Source: Psychromarinibacter sediminicola
Lineage (GTDB): Bacteria > Pseudomonadota > Alphaproteobacteria > Rhodobacterales > Rhodobacteraceae
Direction: 5' to 3'
Assembly: GCF_029168335.1 (NCBI RefSeq)
Contig: NZ_JARGYC010000028.1
Span: 1 to 58,389, forward strand
Length of the DNA stretch: 58,389 nt
Part shown: in pieces, positions 33,330 through 41,302 of the stretch
How positions within the stretch are numbered: position 1 is the stretch's first letter
How the letters are laid out: each line of letters starts with the position of its first letter
Translations under genes and position numbers: made by a program
Notes under the pieces: generated by a model
The model's database searches: none
Seen by the model: the letters and a program-made list of their open reading frames with translations, nothing else
What the model was told of the DNA's origin: nothing

Positions 33330-33920
33330 TCAGAACCGGTAGCTCACGCGCGCCGCGACGGTCGTGCCGCCGAAATCGATGCCCGTGCCGTCAAAATTGT
33401 CGAAGACGTGGTACAGCGCTTCGCCGGCGATCGAGACCTTCTCGTTGACGCGGTATTCCGCGCCCGCCCCGGCGAACCAGCCGTTGTCGCTATAGTCGGT
33501 GCCGCTGAAGCTGCCCTGCGCCCAAGCGGCCCCGCCGGTGCCGTAGAACAGGACCTTGCCGACATCGTAGCCCGCGCGGAGCTTGGCGCGCGCCACGTTG
33601 TCGAGCGTGGCGTTGCCGCTGTTGGATTCGATCGCGGTGAGGTCGTAGTCGGCTGCGACGCCGACGACGATATCGCCGAAGTCCCAGTCATAGCCGGCGT
33701 GAACACCGCCGCCGAAGCCGTTGGCATCGTTGTTGCCGTTCTCCACATGGCCCCAGCCGAGCTGGGCACCGGCATAGAAGCCGGTCCAGTCGTAGCCGAC
33801 CGGCGTCGCCGGCGCGGGCGGCGGGGTCACGACCGGATCGGGGTCGGCGGGCGTGAGGTTGCCGGCGAAGGCCGGCGCGGTGGCAAGGGCGGCGACCGAT
33901 GCGATGACGAGCGTTTTCAT
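33330..33920 (-). CDS. Outer-membrane beta-barrel protein
   Basis: A 196-residue protein. The Sec signal peptide is at 1-19 (MKTLVIASVAALATAPAFA). A proline-rich linker (PADPDPVVTPPPAPATP) follows, then an eight-stranded barrel pattern starting at WTGFYAGAQLGWGHVENG and ending with the classic C-terminal Phe (VAARVSYRF), recognised by the BAM complex. It resembles the OmpA-like/Omp25-type porin-family proteins of Rhizobiales and Rhodobacterales. GGAG precedes ATG 33920. Probably structural or surface-exposed; the function is unknown. Confidence 0.85.
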   Translation of the reverse strand: MKTLVIASVAALATAPAFAGNLTPADPDPVVTPPPAPATPVGYDWTGFYAGAQLGWGHVENGNNDANGFGGGVHAGYDWDFGDIVVGVAADYDLTAIESNSGNATLDNVARAKLRAGYDVGKVLFYGTGGAAWAQGSFSGTDYSDNGWFAGAGAEYRVNEKVSIAGEALYHVFDNFDGTGIDFGGTTVAARVSYRF

Positions 33921-34146
33921 CTCTGCTCTCCTGTTTTTCGTTCCGTGGCGCCGTGCAATCCGCAGGACGCTCTGGATTGTTAAATGACACACCCGCGCGG
34001 GCGTGCCAGTCACGGGATCGGGAGGCGGCCATGTGCCGCCGATCCGTCCATGGGTCAACCGGCGAGAACCCGCGCGGTTCCACGGCCGCCGCCACGGAAA
34101 GCCGGACAACCCCTTGAAACGGCGGCATTTCGCTCACACCGCAAGA

Positions 34147-34170
34147 CGCCCGGCAGGTTTCCGCCGGGCG
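34147..34170 (-). terminator. Hairpin after the third TRAP operon
   Basis: CGCCCGGC (34147-34154) pairs with GCCGGGCG (34163-34170) over an 8-base loop, 23 bases after the dctM stop. No T tract is present, so termination is uncertain. The rest of 33921-34192 holds no gene I can support. Confidence 0.4.
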
Positions 34171-34192
34171 CCCGATGCGAAGCGGCGCGGGA

Positions 34193-36556
34193 TCAGTTCG
34201 GGATCAGGTCGGGAACGATCGTCACCACGCCGGGGAACAGCCACAGAAGCGCGAGCCCCACCACCTGGATCACCACGAAGGGCGCCACGCCGCGATAGAT
34301 GTGGCCCGTCGTGACCGACGGCGGCGCGACGCCGCGCAGGTAGAACAGCGCGAAGCCGAAGGGCGGCGTCAGGAACGAGGTCTGCAGGTTCACCGCGATC
34401 ATGATCGTCACCCATTTCGGGTCCATCGTGCCGCCATAGATCACCGGTCCGACGATCGGGATGACGATGTAGATGATCTCCAGGAAGTCCAGCACGAAGC
34501 CCAGGACGAACAGCACCAGCATCACGATCAGGAAGACCGTGAACTCGTTGTCGTAGCTCTTCAGGAAGTCCTGGATATAGTGCTCGCCCCCGAAGGAGAT
34601 GACGACGAGGTTCAGCAGCTGCGAGCCGATCAGGATGGTGAAGACCATCGAGGTGACCTTGGCCGTCTCGCGCACCACCGGCCCCAGCACGTGACTGCGC
34701 AGCAGCGTCCAGAGCGCGAAGAGCAGGCCGAAGACGGCATAGAGATAGCACGCCAGCGCCACGAGATAGGCGACCCAGGTCTCGAACGGCACCTCCGCCT
34801 GGTCGACCCGCAGATCGAAGTTCATGCCGGCGAGGATCATGATCACGATGGCGAAGGTCGACCAGATGATGATCCTGCCCGACCCGCCCTCGTCCTTCAG
34901 CTTGCGATAGGCGGCCAGCATGATGGCCCCGGCGGCGCCCAGCGCCGCGGCGGGCGTCGGGTTGGTGATGCCGCCCAGGATCGAGCCCAGCACGGCGACG
35001 ATCAGCACCAGCGGCGGGAAGACCACGCGCAGCAGGTCGTTCTGCGCCAGCCGGCGCACGGCGAAGGACGCGCCGTAGAGCGTGATGGCGAGCGGAATGG
35101 CCAGGATCAGCACCGTGGTGCCGGCCGAGGTCGCCGGGGTGATGAACAGGATGTCGGCCAGGACGCCGAGGATCACGCCCACGGCCCCGATCATCAGCGG
35201 CCGCGGGTCGCCCAGGGGCGAGATGCCCCGCGCCGTGGTCAGCACCAGCGCCAGCAGCAGGAACAGCGTGACCACGCCCGAGCCGAGGACCGGCGCGTTG
35301 GCGATGCGCTCGGCCAGCGCGGCCGCTTCCTCTTCGGGGGTCAGCTCCTCGGGCTCTTCGGTCTCGCCGGCGGCGACGGCGGCGGCATTGGCCTCGCGTA
35401 CCTCGACCGCGCGGTCCCAGGCCGCCTGGCCGTGCAGCTCGATCATCGCCTCCTGGCAGTCCGGCGAGACGTTGGTGCGCAGCACGGATTCCCGGTCGTA
35501 CCCGTCGAAATCGGCAAAGCGCACGTCCTGGCTGCCCACCAGCCCGACCTGCACCGCAAGGATCACGCCGCCGATCAGCAGGATCGGGGCGCCCACGAAC
35601 CAGGCCATCGCGTCCTGCTTGGTGATCGGCTCGCTGTTGGCGGTGCCCAGCGCGACCGGCGGCGCCTTGGACGGGTTCAGGATCGCATAGCCCAGCGCGT
35701 AGAGCGCATAGAGCATCGCCAGCATCACGCCCGGCAGCATCGCCGCCTGGAACAGCGTGCCCACCGAGACGACCGCCGGTTCGCCCAGATAGGTCAGCGC
35801 GTCGGTGCAGCCCACCGACTGCGCCCGCGCCTCCTGCGCCGTGGCATAGAGATCGCCCGCCAGCGTGCCCAGCAGCACGATGACGATGGACGGCGGGATG
35901 ATCTGGCCCAGCGTGCCCGAGGCCGAGATCACGCCCGTCGCCAGCTCGGGCGAGTAGTTGTTGCGCAGCATCGTGGGCAGCGACAGAAGCCCCATCGTCA
36001 CCACCGTGGCGCCGACGATGCCGGTCGAGGCGGCCAGGAAGGCGCCGACGACCACCACGGACACGGCCAGGCCGCCCGGCAGCGGGCCGAAGACGCGCGC
36101 CATCGTGGTCAAGAGATCCTCGGCGATCTTCGAGCGTTCCAGCGTGATGCCCATCATCACGAACATCAGCACCGCCAGCAGCGTCTCGATGGACTGGCCG
36201 GCCAGCACCCGTTCGTTGATGCGGTTGACGATGAAGCTGATGTTGCGGTCGAGCGCCGTCTCCCAGCCCTGCGGGAAGACGGGCATGCCTATGCGCGGCA
36301 GGTCGGGATGTCGGAATATCGAGATGTTGTCGGGCTTGACCCCGCTCGCCACGAGATCGGCATAGGCCTGGCTGCGCGTGTCGATGGCCTGGTGGATCAG
36401 CAGCCCGGCCGTGTCGAGCCCGGCGATGATCCCGAAGGAGATGACGCCGGCGCCGCCGATGGCGAAGGCCACCGGAAAGCCCGACAGGATTCCGCCGAAG
36501 AGGCAGAGAAAGACGATGATCAGGCCGATCTCGATGCCGTCGAGTCCGAAAAGCAT
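34193..36556 (-). CDS. Oversized TRAP transporter large permease
   Basis: A 787-residue DctM-domain protein, against about 430-480 for the two others here. It keeps DctM motifs (GAFLAASTGIVGATVVTMGLL, quoted as FLAASTGIVGAT; GQIIPPSIVIVLLGTLAGD near 218-235; NLQTSFLTPPFGFALFYLRG near the end). It adds a polar segment at about residues 55-118 and a long acidic soluble stretch at about 341-422 (EEPEELTPEEEAAALAER), plus extra helices (430-600). Such enlarged permeases occur with TakP-type alpha-keto-acid and related TRAP systems. It lies 12 bases after its dctQ partner. Confidence 0.92.
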   Translation of the reverse strand: MLFGLDGIEIGLIIVFLCLFGGILSGFPVAFAIGGAGVISFGIIAGLDTAGLLIHQAIDTRSQAYADLVASGVKPDNISIFRHPDLPRIGMPVFPQGWETALDRNISFIVNRINERVLAGQSIETLLAVLMFVMMGITLERSKIAEDLLTTMARVFGPLPGGLAVSVVVVGAFLAASTGIVGATVVTMGLLSLPTMLRNNYSPELATGVISASGTLGQIIPPSIVIVLLGTLAGDLYATAQEARAQSVGCTDALTYLGEPAVVSVGTLFQAAMLPGVMLAMLYALYALGYAILNPSKAPPVALGTANSEPITKQDAMAWFVGAPILLIGGVILAVQVGLVGSQDVRFADFDGYDRESVLRTNVSPDCQEAMIELHGQAAWDRAVEVREANAAAVAAGETEEPEELTPEEEAAALAERIANAPVLGSGVVTLFLLLALVLTTARGISPLGDPRPLMIGAVGVILGVLADILFITPATSAGTTVLILAIPLAITLYGASFAVRRLAQNDLLRVVFPPLVLIVAVLGSILGGITNPTPAAALGAAGAIMLAAYRKLKDEGGSGRIIIWSTFAIVIMILAGMNFDLRVDQAEVPFETWVAYLVALACYLYAVFGLLFALWTLLRSHVLGPVVRETAKVTSMVFTILIGSQLLNLVVISFGGEHYIQDFLKSYDNEFTVFLIVMLVLFVLGFVLDFLEIIYIVIPIVGPVIYGGTMDPKWVTIMIAVNLQTSFLTPPFGFALFYLRGVAPPSVTTGHIYRGVAPFVVIQVVGLALLWLFPGVVTIVPDLIPN

Positions 36557-36568
36557 TTCCCTGCCCCT

Positions 36569-37465
36569 CTAGAATTCCGCGTGGTCGTAGGCTTCTTCGC
36601 CTTTTTCGAGCCAGTCGTGATCGTGATACTTGCCCTCGCTCTCGGGTCCTTCGACGAATTCGAGATAGGAGCGGTAGAAGAAGGCCACGGCCTGCAGGAA
36701 CACCATGGCCGCGAAACAGGCCAGAAGGATCTTGAACAGGAAATAGCCGTTGAAGCCGTTGGGCGAGAAACCGATGGTCTCGACGTTCCAGCGCAGCGCC
36801 CGCGACTTCAGCAGGAGCCGGTCCAGCGTGTCCGACGCCGACGGCTTCGGCACGACGAGATGCCGCCACAGGAAATACCAGCCGTACATCCAGATCAGGA
36901 TCGCGGCCGGCATCATGAAGACGATGGAGCCGAACATGTCGATCGCCTTCTTGGTGCGGTACTTCGCCGTGGCATAGAACAGGTCGACCCGGACATGCCC
37001 GCCCTGGATGAACGTGTAGGCGCAGCACAGCGCCACGACCATCGCGTTGTAGAGCTTCAGCTCCTCGGAGAACCAGCCCACCGACTGGGTGAAGCCCACG
37101 CCGAAAGGCGCGATGGTCAGGTTGCCCATGCGGAAGACCGACTGCAGGAAGACCACGATCACCTGCTGCAGCACCATCAGAAGGCCCGCCCAGGCAAAGA
37201 AGCGGCCCACGGCGTTGCCGAACCCCTCCAGCACCCGCACCGCGCCCCACATGATGGAATGGCGCCAGATGCCGAGGCCGGTGACGATCAGGAAGGCCAC
37301 GAAGACCACGAAGAAGAACTCGACCGAGCCGCCATAGTAGATGACGCGCATGATCGCTTCGCTGTTCGACCAGTCGAGCCACAGGCCCGGATGCGTGATC
37401 GCATAGCCGAAATTGTAGAAGGCCATGCCGATGTTGGAGAAAAACCAGATCAGTGCGTCGCCCAT
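36569..37465 (-). CDS. Large DctQ-type TRAP small permease
   Basis: A 298-residue protein, longer than typical DctQ (about 160-230). Helices occur at about 50-72, 87-105, 138-160 and near 255; an extra C-terminal region carries charged residues (EGPESEGKYHDHDW). SIMWGAVRVLEGFGNAVGRFFAWAGLL (quoted in part as GRFFAWAGLL) and VDLFYATAKYRTKKAIDM are family-like. It pairs with the oversized permease downstream. A strong hairpin separates it from the binding-protein gene. Confidence 0.88.
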   Translation of the reverse strand: MGDALIWFFSNIGMAFYNFGYAITHPGLWLDWSNSEAIMRVIYYGGSVEFFFVVFVAFLIVTGLGIWRHSIMWGAVRVLEGFGNAVGRFFAWAGLLMVLQQVIVVFLQSVFRMGNLTIAPFGVGFTQSVGWFSEELKLYNAMVVALCCAYTFIQGGHVRVDLFYATAKYRTKKAIDMFGSIVFMMPAAILIWMYGWYFLWRHLVVPKPSASDTLDRLLLKSRALRWNVETIGFSPNGFNGYFLFKILLACFAAMVFLQAVAFFYRSYLEFVEGPESEGKYHDHDWLEKGEEAYDHAEF

Positions 37466-37507
37466 GCGCCCCGTCGCCCCTGCATGTGCCGGCCGGATAA
37501 GCCGAAG

Positions 37508-37534
37508 GGCCGCGCGCGTCTCCCGCGCGCGGCC
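37508..37534 (-). other. 11-bp perfect hairpin between binding-protein and permease genes
   Basis: GGCCGCGCGCG (37508-37518) pairs with CGCGCGCGGCC (37524-37534) over TCTCC, 22 bases after the upstream stop codon. It occupies the same position as the intercistronic structures in the other two TRAP operons. Confidence 0.75.
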
Positions 37535-37556
37535 GTGTCCTCAAGCCGCGTCCGGC

Positions 37557-38645
37557 TTACATCGCCTGCAGCACGCGGTTGCGCTGGTTCACGTAGGCGT
37601 TGTCCGACCGCGACAGCCAGCCCGACGACGCCCGCATCGAGGCCTGCGCCGAGTCGTGGATCTTCTTGAAGATATCGTCGTCGGTGTACTGGCTCAGCAC
37701 TTCCATCGACGCGGAGCCGAAGGCGTCCCAGATGTCGTTGGAGAATTCCTCGATCTGGGTGCCGCCCGAGATCAGCCGCTCCAGCGCCGGGCCGTTATTC
37801 GCGATGAACTGGGCATAGTTGGCCTGGTGCGCGTCGGCGGCGGCCAGCTCGATCGCCTTCTGCTGCGCCCCGGTCAGGCCCTCGAAGACCTCCAGGTTGG
37901 TGGCCACCGACAGCGCCGCGCCGGGCTCGTGGAAGCCGGCCGGGTAGTAGTAGTCGCAGACCTCCTGCAGGCCCAGCTTCTCGTCCGACCACGGCCCGAT
38001 CCACTCGGTCGCGTCCAGCGCGCCGGTCGACAGCGCCTGGTAAATCTCGCCGCCCGGCACGTTCTGGACCGACGCGCCCAGCTTCGACAGCGCCTCGCCG
38101 CCGAGGCCCGGCATGCGGAACTTCAGGCCGTTGAAGTCGTCGGCCGAGGAGACGGGCTCGCGGAACCAGCCGCCGCCCTGGGCGCCGGTCTGGCCGGCGA
38201 TGAACGAGCGCAGGCCGAAGATCTCGCCCAGCTCGTGATGCAGCGCCATGCCGTCCTGGCCGTAATACCAAGTCATCAGCTCCGGCACCGTCATGCCGAA
38301 GGGCACGGCGGTGAAGTAGGCGAAGGCCGGGTGCTGGCCGACGAAGTAGTAGTCGGCGCCGTGATACATGTCGGCCTGGCCGGCGGTAACGGCGTCGAAC
38401 ACCTCGAACGCGCCGACGAGCTCGCCCGCGGCCTTCGGCTCGACGGTGATCTGGCCGTCGGTGGCCGCGGTGATGTTGTTGGCGACGCGCTCGACCGAGT
38501 CCCACACGCCGGCGAGACCGCGCGGCCAGGTCGTGACCATGGTGAGCGTCCGGCGCCCCTGGGCATAGGCCGGCGCGGCAAGCCCGGCCGCGGCGGCGGC
38601 ACCGCCGCCAAGCGCGGAATTCCTTAGGAATGAACGACGATCCAT
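37557..38645 (-). CDS. TRAP substrate-binding protein, TakP-like, Tat-exported
   Basis: A 362-residue protein. The start MDRRSFLRNSALGGGAAAAA is a twin-arginine signal (RRSFLR), cleaved near AYAQG, residue 33. The mature part has TakP-like features: TMVTTWPRGLAGVWDSVERV, DMYHGADYYFVGQHPAFAYF, LKFRMPGLGGEAL and ATEWIGPWSDEKLG. TakP of Rhodobacter binds alpha-keto acids as a dimer; relatives bind other ligands, so the substrate is only suggested. Tat export implies folding, possibly with a metal ion, before secretion. It is first gene of the leftward operon. Confidence 0.9.
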   Translation of the reverse strand: MDRRSFLRNSALGGGAAAAAGLAAPAYAQGRRTLTMVTTWPRGLAGVWDSVERVANNITAATDGQITVEPKAAGELVGAFEVFDAVTAGQADMYHGADYYFVGQHPAFAYFTAVPFGMTVPELMTWYYGQDGMALHHELGEIFGLRSFIAGQTGAQGGGWFREPVSSADDFNGLKFRMPGLGGEALSKLGASVQNVPGGEIYQALSTGALDATEWIGPWSDEKLGLQEVCDYYYPAGFHEPGAALSVATNLEVFEGLTGAQQKAIELAAADAHQANYAQFIANNGPALERLISGGTQIEEFSNDIWDAFGSASMEVLSQYTDDDIFKKIHDSAQASMRASSGWLSRSDNAYVNQRNRVLQAM

Positions 38646-38998
38646 GTTTGTTATCCTCCCGTTTTCGCTGGACGTTGACCGGGCTCCCTGTGCCCGGCCG
38701 GATCGTTGAAGTGCCGGCACCGTAGCCGCGCCGCCCCGCCAAATAAAGACCTGTCTTTGGGCCTTTGCGCGCGGTTTTTGTCGCATTACGCAAAGGAATT
38801 CCGCAACCGCACGGATCGGAACGTTCCTTCCCGGGCGAAACAATGTTTCGCACGTTAACGACACGGCGACATTTTCGACTTCGCCCGGCGCCCGATTCCC
38901 GCGGCAATTCCCGCCGAAATTCCCGGCACCGGGGTGCCCCCGCGGCGGGTCTTCGCCACGGCTTGCCACGTCCCGCCGGGTCTTTCATCCTTCGGGCG
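38646..38998. promoter_or_regulatory. Divergent control region with several palindromes
   Basis: This 353-bp spacer separates the TakP-like operon (leftward) from the LuxR-hydrolase gene (rightward). It holds AAAGAC-ct-GTCTTT (38745-38758), CCTTTGCG (38762-38769) with its inverse CGCAAAGG (38790-38797), and the perfect palindrome GGAACGTTCC (38818-38827). These are likely regulator sites; the LuxR-type protein or an unlinked factor could bind. No coding gene is supported. Confidence 0.45.
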
Positions 38999-40063
38999 AT
39001 GACCTTGCGCCAGCATATCCGCTTCTGCCGGACCGCCGACGGCACCCGGATTGCCGTCGCCGAGGTCGGCTCCGGACCGCCGCTCCTGCGGGCGGCGCAC
39101 TGGCTGAGCCATGTCGAATACGACCTGGAAAGCCCGATCTGGCGCCACTGGCTCGAGGCGCTCGCGGCGCGCAACCGCTTCGTCCGCTACGACCAGCGCG
39201 GCTGCGGCCTGTCGGACCGCGAGGTGACGAACTTCTCGCTGGACGCCTGGCTCGCCGATATGGAGGCGGTGGCCGACACGATGGGGCCCGAGCCGTTCCC
39301 GGTGATCGGCATGTCGCAGGGCGGGGCCGTCGCGATCCGCTTCGCGCTGCGCCATCCCGGCCGCGTGTCGCGGCTGATCCTGCTGGGCGCCTATGCCCGC
39401 GGCGGGCTGCGCCGGGGCAACGACCCCGAGATCGGGGTCGAGGCGGAGACGCTCGTCAACCTGATCCGCCTGGGCTGGGGCCGGAACGACCCGGTCTTCG
39501 GGCAGGCCTTCTCGCGCCGCTTCGTTCCCGGCGGCACCGACGACCAGATCAGGTGGTGGAGCGAGATGGAGCGCCGCACCTCCAGCCCCGAGACCGCCAT
39601 CGCCACGCTGCGCGGCTTCCAGCGGATCGACGTGACCGAGGAGGCGCAGGCCCTCGACCTGCCGGTGCTGATCCTGCACGCCCGCGGCGACGCCTGCGTG
39701 CCGTTCGCCGAGGGGCGGCTGCTGGCCACGCTGATCCCCGGCGCGCGTTTCGTGCCGCTGGAAAGCGACAACCATGTCCTGCTGCCGGACGAGCCGGCCT
39801 GGCGGGTCTTCGACGACGAGCTGCACGGCTTCCTCGGCGCCGACGCGGCGCCGGATGCCGAGGCCGCCGATGCCGGGCTCACGCCGGCGGAGGCAGAGGT
39901 GCTGACGCTCGTCGCCGAGGGGCTCGACAACGCCGCCATCGCGGAGCGGCTGGGCAAGAGCGCCAAGACGGTGCGCAACCAGGTGTCGGTCATTCTGCAC
40001 AAGCTCGGCGTCGGCAGCCGGTCCGAGGCGATCGTGCGCGCCCGGCGCCACCTGGAGCGCTGA
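38999..40063 (+). CDS. Alpha/beta hydrolase fused to a LuxR-type HTH domain
   Basis: A 354-residue fusion. Residues 1-280 form an alpha/beta hydrolase with the oxyanion/lid order FVRYDQRGCGLSD, nucleophile Ser106 in IGMSQGG, and probable acid Asp231 (HARGDACVP) and His259 (ESDNHVL). Residues 293-354 form a LuxR/NarL HTH (LTPAEAEVLTLVAEGL, then AAIAERLGKSAKTVRNQVS). The hydrolase may act as a small-molecule sensor or as an enzyme whose product signals. ATG 38999 is the first sensible start. It is divergent from the TakP-like operon, so it may regulate that, or the downstream methyltransferase gene. Confidence 0.88.
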   Translation: MTLRQHIRFCRTADGTRIAVAEVGSGPPLLRAAHWLSHVEYDLESPIWRHWLEALAARNRFVRYDQRGCGLSDREVTNFSLDAWLADMEAVADTMGPEPFPVIGMSQGGAVAIRFALRHPGRVSRLILLGAYARGGLRRGNDPEIGVEAETLVNLIRLGWGRNDPVFGQAFSRRFVPGGTDDQIRWWSEMERRTSSPETAIATLRGFQRIDVTEEAQALDLPVLILHARGDACVPFAEGRLLATLIPGARFVPLESDNHVLLPDEPAWRVFDDELHGFLGADAAPDAEAADAGLTPAEAEVLTLVAEGLDNAAIAERLGKSAKTVRNQVSVILHKLGVGSRSEAIVRARRHLER

Positions 40064-40179
40064 GGCGGGACCGCCGTCCCACGCCGGTCCCGCCCTGCCC
40101 CGCCACGCCGGGACATCCGCCTCATGCGCGCGGCGGTGCGTCGGCGCAGACTCTGCCCAGTGAATTCAGGGAGAGACCC

Positions 40180-40971
40180 ATGACCTACGACACCACCGAC
40201 GCCGCCGGCCCGACCGGTGCATCGCGCGGGGGCCGGCTATTCGCGCTGCTCTACGGCGTGGCCGCCTACCTGTTCTTCTTCGCCACGTTCCTGTGGTTCA
40301 TCTTCTTCACCGGCGGGATCCTGCTGCCCAAGACCGTCGACTCCGGCGCGCTGATCGACGCGCCGCTGCCGGCGCTCGTCAATCTCGGCCTGATCGCCCT
40401 GTTCGGGCTGCAGCACAGCATCATGGCCCGGCAGGGGTTCAAGCGGGCCTGGACCAGGGTCGTGCCCAAGCCGGCGGAGCGCAGCACCTACGTGCTGGCC
40501 TCGACGCTGGTGCTGATCCTCGTCATCGCGCTGTGGCAGCCGCTGCCGACGCCGGTCTGGACCGTCACCGCACCGCTGCCCTACTGGGGCCTCTGGGCGC
40601 TGTTCGGGCTGGGCTGGGCGGTGCTGCTGGCGTCGACCTTCATGACCGACCATTTCGACCTGTTCGGTCTGCGGCAGGTCTGGTTCCACTATACGGGGCG
40701 CAGCTACACGCCGGTTCAGTTCCGCGCCCGCTGGCTCTACCGCCACATGCGCCACCCGCTCTATACCGGTTTTCTCATCGCGTTCTGGGCGACGCCGGAG
40801 ATGACCGTGGGCCATCTTGTCCTGGCCGCGGGCTTCAGTACCTATATCGTGATCGGCACGCTCTGCGAGGAGCGCGACCTCAAGGCGTTCTTCGGCGAGC
40901 GCTATCGCCGCTACTGCGCCGCGATGCCGCGCTACCTGCCGCGCCTGCGGCCCTGGCGCGACGACGCCTGA
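40180..40971 (+). CDS. mddA: Probable methanethiol S-methyltransferase (MddA), isoprenylcysteine methyltransferase fold
   Basis: A 263-residue integral membrane protein with about five to six helices. It has MddA-like segments: LFALLYGVAAYLFFFATFLW, FGLQHSIMARQGFKRAWT, PAERSTYVLASTLVL, FMTDHFDLFGLRQVW, then the SAM-binding ICMT-type end YRHMRHPLYTGFLIAF and EERDLKAFFGERYRRY. MddA methylates methanethiol to dimethyl sulfide. Assignment rests on resemblance in memory; an NnrU/ICMT relative of other specificity is possible. GGGAGAG precedes the ATG. It is monocistronic, 116 bases after the LuxR-hydrolase gene. Confidence 0.78.
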   Translation: MTYDTTDAAGPTGASRGGRLFALLYGVAAYLFFFATFLWFIFFTGGILLPKTVDSGALIDAPLPALVNLGLIALFGLQHSIMARQGFKRAWTRVVPKPAERSTYVLASTLVLILVIALWQPLPTPVWTVTAPLPYWGLWALFGLGWAVLLASTFMTDHFDLFGLRQVWFHYTGRSYTPVQFRARWLYRHMRHPLYTGFLIAFWATPEMTVGHLVLAAGFSTYIVIGTLCEERDLKAFFGERYRRYCAAMPRYLPRLRPWRDDA

Positions 40972-41095
40972 CGGACCGGGCCGACCGGCCCGGACCTCGC
41001 GCCCGGAACACGCGCTTTTTACATCGCGCCCGGCAAACCGCGCAACATTCGCAAAGCGCGGCCGCCGGGCGCGACATTTTCTACAGCGATTGCGG

Positions 41096-41122
41096 TTGAC
41101 GCCCCCCGCGCGCGTGCATAAT
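41096..41122 (+). promoter_or_regulatory. Promoter of the ilv leader and acetolactate synthase operon
   Basis: TTGACG (41096-41101) and CATAAT (41117-41122) are 15 bases apart (16 if GTTGAC is taken as the -35). This is the best -10/-35 pair near the leader ORF and would start transcription about 25 bases before it. Confidence 0.6.
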
Positions 41123-41155
41123 GTCCGCGCACGCTGACGAAGGAGCCCCGGGGTC

Positions 41156-41203
41156 ATGAGCCTCATTCCCGTACTCGTAGGAGAAAGGCGCATGGGCCGG
41201 TAA
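41156..41203 (+). CDS. Leader peptide of the ilv attenuator
   Basis: A 15-residue ORF, MSLIPVLVGERRMGR, preceded by AAGGAG and rich in branched-chain codons (Leu-Ile-Pro-Val-Leu-Val). Ribosome stalling at these codons when charged Leu/Ile/Val tRNA is scarce would expose the alternative helix described in the next entry. This is the textbook arrangement for branched-chain amino acid attenuation. Confidence 0.85.
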   Translation: MSLIPVLVGERRMGR

Positions 41204-41261
41204 CCGCCGGAGACCCGATCAGGATCCCATGCGCCCCCGGACTGACCCTCGGGGGCTTTTT
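41188..41261 (+). promoter_or_regulatory. Transcription attenuator upstream of ilvB (antiterminator plus terminator)
   Basis: Antiterminator: GCGCATGGG (41188-41196) pairs with CCCATGCGC (41226-41234). Terminator: GCCCCCG (41233-41239) pairs with CGGGGGC (41250-41256), followed by TTTTT (41257-41261). The two helices share bases 41233-41234 and so exclude each other. The antiterminator's left arm overlaps the end of the leader ORF, so a ribosome that finishes translation would block it and allow termination. Confidence 0.85.
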
Positions 41262-41302
41262 CATGTCTCGTACCCAGAAATGACGTCACAAGGACCAGGA
41301 AG

